This document shows, one piece after another, positions 1 through 10,300 of a stretch of DNA of 64,000 nt. The notes beneath the pieces are model-generated. The model worked only from the letters and a program-made list of their open reading frames with translations, did not search any database and had not been told where the DNA came from. The DNA lies in the NCBI GenBank assembly GCA_040954595.2, contig CM082584.2, forward strand, positions 1,922,001 through 1,986,000. Direction: 5' to 3'. The first letter of the stretch is position 1, and every line of letters starts with the position of its first letter. A program made the position numbers and the translations under genes. The stretch is from Balanoglossus misakiensis. Its lineage: Eukaryota; Hemichordata.

Positions 1-133
1 GAATCAGATTCAATGTCATCGTTACATTAGCAATGTCAAAGTACAGTGCTTTTGGACACGTATTAACCCAGGGATTTATCATCAACTTGAAATCCCCATA
101 TGCATTTAATACCCATGTCAAAGTGAAGTGATT

Positions 134-308
134 GCATCACTATCTACCCTGATGCATCATCAACCTTGCTTCGCCATTTGCCCAGATGCAAAGAATCAGA
201 TTCAATGTCATCGTTGCATTAGCAATGTCAAATTAGAGTGCTTTTGGCCACGTATTAACCTATGGATTTACATTTAACATTAAATACCCATGTGAAAGTG
301 CAGAGTTT
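134..308. repeat. Exemplar 175-bp satellite monomer (type C)
   Basis: This monomer type is shorter because the block after CGTATTAACC reads CTATGGATTTACATTTAAC in place of the longer CCAGGGATTTACAGAC version. It contains the marker AAATTAGAGTGCTTTTGGCC. In the array it is followed by a 194-bp monomer wherever I checked, so it works as a phase marker for the higher-order repeats. Confidence 0.85.
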
Positions 309-502
309 GCATCACCATCTACTCTGATGCATCATTGAGCTTGCTTCGCCATTTGCCCTAATGCAAAGAATCCCATTCAATGTCACCATTGCATATGCAA
401 TGTCAAAGTACAGTGCTTTCAGCCACGTATTAACCCAGGGATTTACAGACAACTTTAAATCCCCCTGTAGGCATTTTATACCCATGTCAAAGTGAAGTGT
501 TT
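309..502. repeat. Exemplar 194-bp satellite monomer (type D) with perfect dyad
   Basis: The type D monomer after a 175-bp monomer carries CTACTCTGATGCATCATTGA and the perfect 16-bp palindrome CATTGCATATGCAATG at 387-402. It then has ATTTACAGACAACTTTAAAT and GTAGGCATTTTATA. In other monomers the same place reads CATTGCATTAGCAATG or a close variant, an imperfect version of the dyad. Confidence 0.85.
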
Positions 503-694
503 GCATCACTATCTACCCTGATGCGTCATAAAGCTTGCTACGCCATTTACCCTGATGCAAAGAATCAGATTCAATGTCATCGTTGCATTAGCAATGTCAA
601 AGTACAGTGCTTTTGGACACGTATTAACCCACAGATTTTTCAACAACCTGAAATCCCCATATGCATTTAATACCCATGTCAAAGTGAAGTGTTT
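503..694. repeat. Exemplar 192-bp satellite monomer (type A/B)
   Basis: This is the commonest monomer length. Two sequence subtypes alternate: one with ATTTATCATCAACTTGAAAT and one with CAGATTTTTCAACAACCTGA, as here. Both are followed by CCCCATATGCATTTAATACC. Confidence 0.85.
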
Positions 695-3600
695 GCATCA
701 CTATCTACCCTGATGCATCATAAAGCTTGCTACGCCATATACCCTGATGCAAAGAATCAGATTCAATGTCATCGTTGCATTAGCAATGTCAAAGTACAGT
801 GCTTTTGGACATGTATTAACCCAGGGATTTATCATCATCTTGAAATCCCCATATGCATTTAATACCAATGTCAAAGTGAAGTGATTGCATCACTATCTAC
901 CCTGATGCATCATAAAGCTTGCTACGCCATATACCCTGATGCAAAGAATCAGATTCAATGTCATCGTTGCATTAGCAATGTCAAAGTACAGTGCTTTTGG
1001 ACATGTATTAACCCAGGGATTTATCATCATCTTGAAATCCCCATATGCATTTAATACCAATGTCAAAGTGAAGTGATTGCATCACTATCTACCCTGATGC
1101 AATATAAAGCTTGCTACGCCATTTACCCTGATGCAAAGAAACAGATTCAATGTCATCGTTACATTAGCAATGTCAAAGTACAGTGCTTTTGGACACGTAT
1201 TAACCCAGGGATTTATCATCAACTTGAAATCCCCATATGCATTTAATACCCATGTCAAAGTTAAGTGATTGCATCACTATCTACCCTGATGCATCATCAA
1301 CCTTGCTTCGCCATTTGCCCTGATGCAAAGAATCAGATTCAATGTCATCGTTCCATTAGCAATGTCAAATTAGAGTGCTTTTGGCCACGTATTAACCTAT
1401 GGATTTATATTTAACATTAAATACCCATGTGAAAGTGCAGAGTTTGCATCACCATCTACTCTGATGCATCATTGAGCTTGCTTCGCCATTTGCCCTAATG
1501 CAAAGAATCCCATTCAATGTCACCATTGCATATGCAATGTCAAAGTACAGTGCTTTCAGCCACGTATTAACCCAGGGATTTACAGACAACTTTAAATCCC
1601 CCTGTAGGCATTTTATACCCATGTCAAAGTGAAGTGTTTGCATCACTATCTACCCTGATGCGTCATAAAGCTTGCTACGCCATTTACCCTGATGCAAAGA
1701 ATCAGATTCAATGTCATCGTTGCATTAGCAATGTCAAAGTACAGTGCTTTTGGACACGTATTAACCCAGGGATTTATCATCAACTTGAAATCCCCATATG
1801 CATTTAATACCAATGTCAAAGTGAAGTGATTGCATCACTATCTACTCTGATGCATCATTGAGCTTGCTTCGCCATTTGCCCTAATGCAAAGAATCCCATT
1901 CAATGTCACCATTGCATATGCAATGTCAAAGTACAGTACTTTCCGCCACGTATTAACCCAGGGATTTACAGACAACTTTAAATCCCCCCGTAGGCATTTT
2001 ATGGCCATGTCAAAGTGCAGAGCTTGCATCACTATCTACCCTGATGCTTCATCAACCTTGCTTCGCCATTTACCCTGATGCAAAGAATCAGATTCAATGT
2101 CATCGCTGCATTATCAATGTCAAAGTACAGTGTTTTTGGACACGTAATAACCCAGGGATTTACAGACAACATTAAATCCCCCTGTAGGCATTTTATACCC
2201 ATGTCAAAGTGAAGTGTTTGCATCACTATCTACCCTGATGCATCATAAAGCTTGCTACGCCATTTACCCTGATGCAAAGAATCAGATTCAATGTTATCGT
2301 TGCATTAGCAATGTCAAAGTACAGTGCTTTTGGACACGTATTAACCCACAGATTTTTCAACAACCTGAAATCCCCATATGCATTTAATTCCCATGTCAAA
2401 GTTAAGTGTTTGCATCACTATCTACCCTGATGCATCATAAAGCTTGCTACGCCCTTTACCCTGATGCAAAGAATCAGATTCAATGTCATCGTTGCATTAG
2501 CAATGTCAAAGTACAGTGCTTTTGGACACGTATTAACCCAGGGATTTATCATCAACTTGAAATCCCCATATGCATTTAATACCCTTGTCAAAGTGAAGTG
2601 ATTGCATCACTATCTACCCTGATGCATCATCAACCTTGCTTCGCCATTTACCCTGATGCAAAGAATCAGACTCAATGTCATCGTTGCATTAGCAATGTCA
2701 AATTAGAGTGCTTTTGGCCACGTATTAACCTATGGATTTACATTTAACATTAAATACCCATGTGAAAGTGCAGAGTTTGCATCACCATCTACTCTGATGC
2801 ATCATTGAGCTTGCTTCGCCATTTGCCCTAATGCAAAGAATCCCATTCAATGTCACCATTGCATATGCAATGTCAAAGTACAGTGCTTTCAGCCACGTAT
2901 TAACCCAGGGATTTACAGACAACTTTAAATCCCCCTGTAGGCATTTTATACCCATGTCAAAGTGCAGAGCTTGCATCACTATCTACCCTGATGCTTCATC
3001 AACCTTGCTTCGCCATTTACCCTGATGCAAAGAATCAGATTCAATGTCATCGCTGCATTAGCAATGTCAAAGTACAGTGCTTTTGGACACGTATTAACCC
3101 AGGGATTTACAGACAACTTTAAATCCCCCTGTAGGCATTTTATACCCATGTCAAAGTGAAGTGTTTGCATCACTATCTACCCTGATGCGTCATAAAGCTT
3201 GCTACGACATTTACCCTGATGCAAAGAGTCAGATTCAATGTCATCGTTGCATTAGCAATGTCAAAGTACAGTGCTTTTGGACACGTATTAACCCACAGAT
3301 TTTTCAACAACCTGAAATCCCCATGTGCATTTAATACCCATGTCAAAGTGAAGTGATTGCATCACTATCTACCCTGATGCATCATCAACCTTGCTTCGCC
3401 ATTTGCCCAGATGCAAAGAATCAGATTCAATGTCATCGTTGCATTAGCAATGTCAAAGTACAGTGCTTTTGGACACGTATTAACCCACAGATTTTTCAAC
3501 AACCTGAAATCCCCATATGCATTTAATACCCATGTCAAAGTGAAGTGTTTGCATCACTATCTACCCTGATGCATCATAAAGCTTGCTACACCATTTACCC

Positions 3601-5145
3601 TGATGCAAAGAATCAGATTCAATGTCATCGTTGCATTAGCAATGTCAAAGTACAGTGCTTTTGGACACGTATTAACCCAGGGATTTATCATCAATTTGAA
3701 ATCCCCATATGCATTTAATACCAATGTCAAAGTGAAGTGATTGCATCACTATCTACCCTGATGCATCATCAACCTTGCTTCGCCATTTGCCCTGATGCAA
3801 AGAATCAGATTCAATGTCATTGTTCCATTAGCAATGTCAAATTAGAGTGCTTTTGGCCACGTATTAACCTATGGATTTACATTTAACATTAAATACCCAT
3901 GTGAAAGTGCAGAGTTTGCATCACCATCTACTCTGATGCATCATTGAGCTTGCTTCGCCATTTGCCCTAATGCAAAGAATCCCATTCAATGTCACCATTG
4001 CATATGCAATGTCAAAGTACAGTGCTTTCCGCCACGTATTAACCCAGGGATTTACAGACAACTTTAAATCCCCCCGTAGGCATTTTATGGCCATGTCAAA
4101 GTGCAGAGCTTGCATCACTATCTACCCTGATGCTTCATCAACCTTGCTTCGCCATTTACCCTGATGCAAAGAATCAGATTCAATGTCATCGCTGCATTAT
4201 CAATGTCAAAGTACAGTGTTTTTGGACACGTAATAACCCAGGGATTTACAGACAACATTAAATCCCCCTGTAGGCATTTTATACCCATGTCAAAGTGAAG
4301 TGTTTGCATCACTATCTACCCTGATGCATCATAAAGCTTGCTACGCCATTTACCCTGATGCAAAGAATCAGATTCAATGTTATCGTTGCATTAGCAATGT
4401 CAAAGTACAGTGCTTTTGGACACGTATTAACCCACAGATTTTTCAACAACCTGAAATCCCCATATGCATTTAATACCCATGTCAAAGTTAAGTGTTTGCA
4501 TCACTATCTACCCTGATGCATCATAAAGCTTGCTACGCCCTTTACCCTGATGCAAAGAATCAGATTCAATGTCATCGTTGCATTAGCAATGTCAAAGTAC
4601 AGTGCTTTTGGACACGTATTAACCCAGGGATTTATCATCAACTTGAAATCCCCATATGCATTTAATACCCTTGTCAAAGTGAAGTGATTGCATCACTATC
4701 TACCCTGATGCATCATCAACCTTGCTTCGCCATTTACCCTGATGCAAAGAATCAGACTCAATGTCATCGTTGCATTAGCAATGTCAAATTAGAGTGCTTT
4801 TGGCCACGTATTAACCTATGGATTTACATTTAACATTAAATACCCATGTGAAAGTGCAGAGTTTGCATCACCATCTACTCTGATGCATCATTGAGCTTGC
4901 TTCGCCATTTGCCCTAATGCAAAGAATCCCATTCAATGTCACCATTGCATATGCAATGTCAAAGTACAGTGCTTTCAGCCACGTATTAACCCAGGGATTT
5001 ACAGACAACTTTAAATCCCCCTGTAGGCATTTTATACCCATGTCAAAGTGAAGTGATTGCATCACTATCTACTCTGATGCATCATAAACCTTGCTTCGCC
5101 ATTTGCCATGATGCAAAGAATCAGATTCAATGTCATCGTTCCATT

Positions 5146-5767
5146 TGTAAATGTACTACGCCAGACAAAGGAAGTAGGAAGAAGGAAGATTTAATGCAAA
5201 TAAAACAAGGCGAAAAGCCCCAACAAAAAGAGACAAATGTCTACCAAAGCAAGCGCAAGAACAAAAGGCAATAAATAAAAAACAAACCTATCTATCTAAT
5301 ACAGTAAGTTGCAAACTAACTACCTAAAAACTGGTTGGGCAGGGGCCCCTTCGGTTCCGCTCCCGTGGCATGGGCGAACGAGAAAACCATGCTGCAGAAA
5401 CCGTGGTAGGCCAGGCACTAGGTGGTGACCTATGGCACGAAATGGGGGGCAGGATGTAATCCATAGCCACACCAGAGAGCCGGACCAAAGGGACAAAGGT
5501 GGTGAAAGGGGATGGTGGCGGGATGCAGAGAGAGAATAGCTGGGTTGTCGCACTGACGCGGACAAAGACGCTAACTGAGGAGATTGAGAGAGCAATTAGA
5601 GGATAAGACAAAGGATATGCAAATGAGTAGAGGGGGGACGCCAGGTGACGAGTGCAAAAGAAGGGGGAAGGAAAGACAAAGGAAGAAGAGATAGGGAAGG
5701 CAGGGGAGCCATAAGGGGAAGGCTTCATACATTTACAAACCCAATCTGTGATATCACAGATTGTTAT
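5146..5767 (-). mobile_element. Short copy / A2-B2 repeat half of the YR element
   Basis: This part shares 5,146-5,468 with 5,770-6,093 and 5,523-5,767 with 7,121-7,365, with very few differences (one extra A near 5,955; G versus T in AGAGATAGGG/AGAGATATGG). Between the shared ends is a private 54-bp linker (5,469-5,522) where the larger part has about 1,027 bp of coding DNA. Long open frames on the minus strand here are Ser/Pro-rich translations with no recognisable domain, and I do not call them genes. Confidence 0.75.
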
Positions 5768-6160
5768 TTTGTAAATGTACTACGCCAGACAAAGGAAGTA
5801 GGAAGAAGGAAGATTTAATGCAAATAAAACAAGGCGAAAAGCCCCAACAAAAAGAGACAAATGTCTACCAAAGCAAGCGCAAGAACAAAAGGCAATAAAT
5901 AAAAAACAAACCTATCTATCTAATACAGTAAGTTGCAAACTAACTACCTAAAAAACTGGTTGGGCAGGGGCCCCTTCGGTTCCGCTCCCGTGGCATGGGC
6001 GAACGAGAAAACCATGCTGCAGAAACCGTGGTAGGCCAGGCACTAGGTGGTGACCTATGGCACGAAATGGGGGGCAGGATGTAATCCATAGCCCAAACTG
6101 AGGTTGTGGGAAGCATGACCGAAGTGACCCCCATGAGATGTTAGTAGGTTGGTAGGTGAC

Positions 6161-6345
6161 CATTGGAGGCGTAGTGCGGCCCAATGGGTTGGGTCCTGGG
6201 GGACAGACGTGGTCTGGTCGGCCCAGGTGGATGCAGGTATGGGGGAATCCATTGGAGGCACCGGAAGTAGTGCGGTCCAATGGTGGGGGTCCTGGGGGAC
6301 GGACGGTGTCGAGTCGGCCCAGGTGGAAGGCAAAATGAGCTGTGA
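6161..6345. repeat. Two-copy 96-bp GC-rich tandem repeat inside the YR element
   Basis: Two imperfect copies are 96 bp apart, anchored by GTAGTGCGGCCCAATGG at 6,171 and GTAGTGCGGTCCAATGG at 6,267. Both continue with GTCCTGGGGGAC and GTCGGCCCAGGTGG. They lie downstream of the recombinase stop in coding orientation, in the element's 3' non-coding part. Confidence 0.8.
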
Positions 6346-6436
6346 GTTGTGGCTCACAGTTGGAACTCCAATGGAAGCCAGGGATTGGTGCAGAGGGTAC
6401 CCGAGGGAGTACCGGCCTGCGTGGCTCACACTGGGG

Positions 6437-7066
6437 TTAGTAAGGGGGAGACGGAAGTAGACTACTGAAAGGCCAAAGCTCTAAAGGCAGAACGCAAAAG
6501 TCCTTCGGGCGTTCTAATATATCTACGGTAACAGTCACTAGACCACCTGCCGAGAGTCTGAATAAGGTGGTCTGGGAGATGGGCACTGGCTGCTGAAGTG
6601 GCTGCACCGATGCGGAAAGAGTGGCCAGCGAAGTGTTGAGGATGCAGGCCCAAGCGCGACAACAGCAAGCGGAGACTAGATGTGAAGGTTGAGCGGTCGA
6701 GTGCCACTCTTTCAGGTAACAGGAAAAACGGCTCCGTTGGGGTGCAGCTGTGCGTCCTCGGCTGGCGCTCCTCTGCTGGACCGTCAGAGCGTCCGGATCC
6801 GTTACCAATCTTGACGACCCCGCTTGACCCATTTCGTCAGGGACCTCATAAGGCTGACGCACCAACTGGTCCCCACCGGTCGCTAAAATTGGGCTGGTGT
6901 GATGGCCGGGACTCACCGCGTCCTGCGTCGCAAAACTTCCTGGAGCAGTGCGGGAACGGGTCACCGGCCGCTCATAAGGGGCCACTCTGGTTCCTCGACC
7001 TCGACCTCTGGGGGCCTGGACGGTAGCTCGGCCTCCAATCGATGGTCTTTTACGGCGGGCTGGCAT
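6437..7066 (-). CDS. Basic, Arg/Gly-rich N-terminal ORF of the YR element (fused out of frame)
   Basis: An open frame of 209 codons begins with ATG at 7,066 and the Arg-rich MPARRKRPSIGGRATVQAP. It continues with RGRGRG and many Ser/Thr/Pro/Arg residues for about 115 codons, as expected of a disordered, nucleic-acid-binding leader. From about codon 119 it overlaps the recombinase region in the wrong frame, so its last 90 residues are a shadow of the recombinase and probably meaningless. I see no zinc finger or reverse-transcriptase motif. It is likely the first exon-like part of the element's own protein, truncated by the deletion that removed the middle of the gene. Function is inferred only from position and composition. 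Confidence 0.4.
   Translation of the reverse strand: MPARRKRPSIGGRATVQAPRGRGRGTRVAPYERPVTRSRTAPGSFATQDAVSPGHHTSPILATGGDQLVRQPYEVPDEMGQAGSSRLVTDPDALTVQQRSASRGRTAAPQRSRFSCYLKEWHSTAQPSHLVSACCCRAWACILNTSLATLSASVQPLQQPVPISQTTLFRLSAGGLVTVTVDILERPKDFCVLPLELWPFSSLLPSPPY
6462..6835 (-). pseudogene. Tyrosine recombinase, C-terminal catalytic half only
   Basis: The minus-strand frame is open from a TGA near 6,843 to the stop beside 6,462. From about 6,753 it reads as the end of a YR-element recombinase, beginning PTEPFFLLPER. Counting from the GTG at 6,707, visible catalytic landmarks are the HxxR box in GHSFRIGAAT (His29, Arg32), Trp55 in LGRWSSD, and the nucleophile Tyr63 in YRRYIRTP. These belong to the tyrosine recombinase/integrase fold that cuts and rejoins DNA through a 3'-phosphotyrosine. 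The N-terminal half with the first catalytic Arg and the Lys is missing. The upstream reading frame of the element (from 7,066) overlaps in a different frame, so an internal deletion plus frameshift is likely. It is probably inactive by itself. The GHSFRIGAAT...YIRTP signature is shared by Crypton, DIRS-like and Ngaro-like families, so the family is not fixed by this fragment. Confidence 0.85.
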
Positions 7067-7327
7067 AATGCGTTGCGTTGAAGGGTTGAATAAAGTTGAG
7101 GTAAACGAGACAAAGAAAAAATGCAGAGAGAGAATAGCTGGGTTGTCGCACTGACGCGGACAAAGACGCTAACTGAGGAGATTGAGAGAGCAATTAGAGG
7201 ATAAGACAAAGGATATGCAAATGAGTAGAGGGGGGACGCCAGGTGACGAGTGCAAAAGAAGGGGGAAGGAAAGACAAAGGAAGAAGAGATATGGAAGGCA
7301 GGGGAGCCATAAGGGGAAGGCTTCATA

Positions 7328-7365
7328 CATTTACAAACCCAATCTGTGATATCACAGATTGTTAT
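7328..7365. other. Recombination-site candidate: inverted motif plus 20-bp palindrome at element end
   Basis: TACATTTACAAA is followed by CCC, the perfect palindrome AATCTGTGATATCACAGATT and GTTAT at the element border. The same block occurs at 5,730-5,767. Its dyad symmetry and terminal position suit a dimeric recombinase binding site. That role is inferred. Confidence 0.5.
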
Positions 7366-10300
7366 TTAGCAATGTCAAATTAGAGTGCTTTTGGCCACGT
7401 ATTAACCTATGGATTTACATTTAACATTAAATACCCATGTGGAAGTGCAGAGTTTGCATCACCATCTACCCTGATGCATAATTGAGCTTGCTTCGCCATT
7501 TGCCCTAATGCAAAGAATCCCATTCAATGTCACCATTGCATATGCAATGTCAAAGTACAGTGCTTTCCGCCACATATTAACCCAGGGATTTACAGACAAC
7601 TTTAAATCCCCCTGTAGGCATTTTATACCCATGTCAAAGTGCAGAGCTTGCATCACTATCTACCCTGATGCATAATCAACCTTGCTTCGCCATTTACCCT
7701 GATGCAAAGAATCAGATTCAATGTCATCGTTGCATTAGCAATGTCAAAGTACAGTGCTTTTGGACACGTATTAACCCAGGGATTTACAGACAACTTTAAA
7801 TCCCCCTGTATGCATTTTATACACATGTCAAAGTGAAGGGCTTGCATCACTATCTACCCTGATGCATAATCAACCTTGCTTCGCCATTTACCCTGATGCA
7901 AAGAATCAGATTCAATGTCATCATTGCATTAGCAATGTCAAAGTACAGTGCTTTTCGACACGTATTAACCCACAGATTTTTCAACAACCTGAAATCCCCA
8001 TATGCATTTAATACCCATGTCAAAGTGAAGTGTTTGCATCACTATCTACCCTGATGCATCATAAAGCTTGCTACGCCATTTACCCTGATGCAAAGAATCA
8101 GATTCAATGTCATCGTTACATTAGCAATGTCAAAGTACAGTGCTTTAGGACACGTATTAACCCAGGGATTTATCATCAACTTGAAATCCCCATATGCATT
8201 TAATACCCATGTCAAAGTGAAGTGATTGCATCACTATCTACCCTGATGCATCATCAACCTTGCTTCGCCATTTGCCCAGATGCAAAGAATCAGATTCAAT
8301 GTCATCGTTGCATTAGCAATGTCAAATTAGAGTGCTTTTGGCCACGTATTAACCTATGGATTTACATTTAACATTAAATACCCATGTGAAAGTGCAGAGT
8401 TTGCATCACCATCTACTCTGATGCATCATTGAGCTTGCTTCGCCATTTGCCCTAATGCAAAGAATCCCATTCAATGTCACCATTGCATATGCAATGTCAA
8501 AGTACAGTGCTTTCAGCCACGTATTAACCCAGGGATTTACAGACAACTTTAAATCCCCCTGTAGGCATTTTATACCCATGTCAAAGTGAAGTGTTTGCAT
8601 CACTATCTACCCTGATGCGTCATAAAGCTTGCTACGCCATTTACCCTGATGCAAAGAATCAGATTCAATGTCATCGTTGCATTAGCAATGTCAAAGTACA
8701 GTGCTTTTGGACACGTATTAACCCACAGATTTTTCAACAACCTGAAATCCCCATATGCATTTAATACCCATGTCAAAGTGAAGTGTTTGCATCACTATCT
8801 ACCCTGATGCATCATAAAGCTTGCTACGCCATATACCCTGATGCAAAGAATCAGATTCAATGTCATCGTTGCATTAGCAATGTCAAAGTACAGTGCTTTT
8901 GGACATGTATTAACCCAGGGATTTATCATCATCTTGAAATCTCCATATGCATTTAATACCAATGTCAAAGTGAAGTGATTGCATCACTATCTACCCTGAT
9001 GCATCATCAACCTTGCTTCGCCATTTGCCCTGATGCAGAGAATCAGATTCAATGTCATCGTTGCATTAGCAATGTCAAAGTACAGTGCTTTTGGACACGT
9101 ATTAACCCAGGGATTTATCATCAACTTGAAATCCCCATATGCATTTAATACCCATGTCAAAGTGAAGTGTTTGCATCACTATCTACCCTGATGCAATATA
9201 AAGCTTGCTACGCCATTTACCCTGATGCAAAGAAACAGATTCAATGTCATCGTTACATTAGCAATGTCAAAGTACAGTGCTTTTGGACACGTATTAACCC
9301 AGGGATTTATCATCAACTTGAAATCCCCATATGCATTTAATACCCATGTCAAAGTTAAGTGATTGCATCACTATCTACCCTGATGCATCATCAACCTTGC
9401 TTCGCCATTTGCCCTGATGCAAAGAATCAGATTCAATGTCATCGTTCCATTAGCAATGTCAAATTAGAGTGCTTTTGGCCACGTATTAACCTATGGATTT
9501 ATATTTAACATTAAATACCCATGTGAAAGTGCAGAGTTTGCATCACCATCTACTCTGATGCATCATTGAGCTTGCTTCGCCATTTGCCCTAATGCAAAGA
9601 ATCCCATTCAATGTCACCATTGCATATGCAATGTCAAAGTACAGTGCTTTCAGCCACGTATTAACCCAGGGATTTACAGACAACTTTAAATCCCCCTGTA
9701 GGCATTTTATACCAATGTCAAAGTGAAGTGTTTGCATCACTATCTACCCTGATGCGTCATAAAGCTTGCTACGCCATTTACCCTGATGCAAAGAATCAGA
9801 TTCAATGTCATCGTTGCATTAGCAATGTCAAAGTACAGTGCTTTTGGACACGTATTAACCCAGGGATTTATCATCAACTTGAAATCCCCATATGCATTTA
9901 ATACCAATGTCAAAGTGAAGTGATTGCATCACTATCTACTCTGATGCATCATTGAGCTTGCTTCGCCATTTGCCCTAATGCAAAGAATCCCATTCAATGT
10001 CACCATTGCATATGCAATGTCAAAGTACAGTGCTTTCCGCCACGTATTAACCCAGGGATTTACAGACAACATTAAATCCCCCCGTAGGCATTTTATACCC
10101 ATGTCAAAGTGAAGTGTTTGCATCACTATCTACCCTGATGCATCATAAAGCTTGCTACGCCATTTACCCTGATGCAAAGAATCAGATTCAATGTTATCGT
10201 TGCATTAGCAATGTCAAAGTACAGTGCTTTTGCACACGTATTAACCCACAGATTTTTCAACAACCTGAAATCCCCATATGCATTTAATACCCATGTCAAA

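Larger units (their letters stand above)
1..5145. repeat. Higher-order satellite array, block I
   Basis: Head-to-tail monomers run through the whole block, each carrying recognisable blocks such as CCCTGATGCA, AGCAATGTCAAA and CGTATTAACC. Spacings between successive GCATCAC anchors at 134, 309, 503, 695, 887, 1,079, 1,271, 1,446 and 1,640 are 175, 194, 192, 192, 192, 192, 175 and 194 bp. The array enters the window mid-monomer, so its left edge lies outside. A 1,137-bp higher-order period (175+194+4x192) is seen between 309 and 1,446. Another period of 2,086 bp relates roughly 1,840-2,960 to 3,926-5,046. No gene is present; the recurrent 64-65 codon open frames are a by-product of the monomer sequence. 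Confidence 0.97.
5146..7365 (-). mobile_element. Tyrosine-recombinase element with A-B-A-B (split direct repeat-like) layout
   Basis: The element interrupts a satellite monomer. Empty versions of the same site at about 23,160, 30,130 and 31,090 read CCATTAGC. Here the left junction is CCA-TT-TGTAAATG and the right junction is GTTAT-TT-AGC. A third junction inside (GTTAT-TT-TGTAAATG, TT at 5,768-5,769) divides it into a 622-bp and a 1,596-bp part that share both ends. Read in coding direction (minus strand), the order is A1 (7,365-7,121), ORFs, B1 (6,093-5,770), A2 (5,767-5,523), B2 (5,468-5,146). TTTGTAAATGTA at the B edge is the exact inverse of TACATTTACAAA near the A edge. Beyond that lies the perfect palindrome AATCTGTGATATCACAGATT. 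It is either a PAT/Ngaro-like split-direct-repeat YR retrotransposon that has lost its reverse transcriptase, or a Crypton-like element beside a deleted copy. Confidence 0.8.
5770..7365 (-). mobile_element. Long part of the YR element, carrying the recombinase remnant
   Basis: It has the same left end (TGTAAATG) and right end (palindrome, GTTAT) as the short part. The internal 6,094-7,120 is GC-richer than the surrounding satellite and holds a basic N-terminal ORF and a tyrosine-recombinase C-terminus in different frames. It also holds a two-copy 96-bp tandem repeat near 6,161-6,345. The near identity of its ends with the neighbouring short part suggests little time since they arose. Confidence 0.75.

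Noticed and set aside
5320-5728. Ser/Pro-rich 91- and 134-codon proteins at the YR element end
   Set aside because: They lie in the duplicated A/B repeats, overlap each other in different frames, and their ends differ between the two copies.
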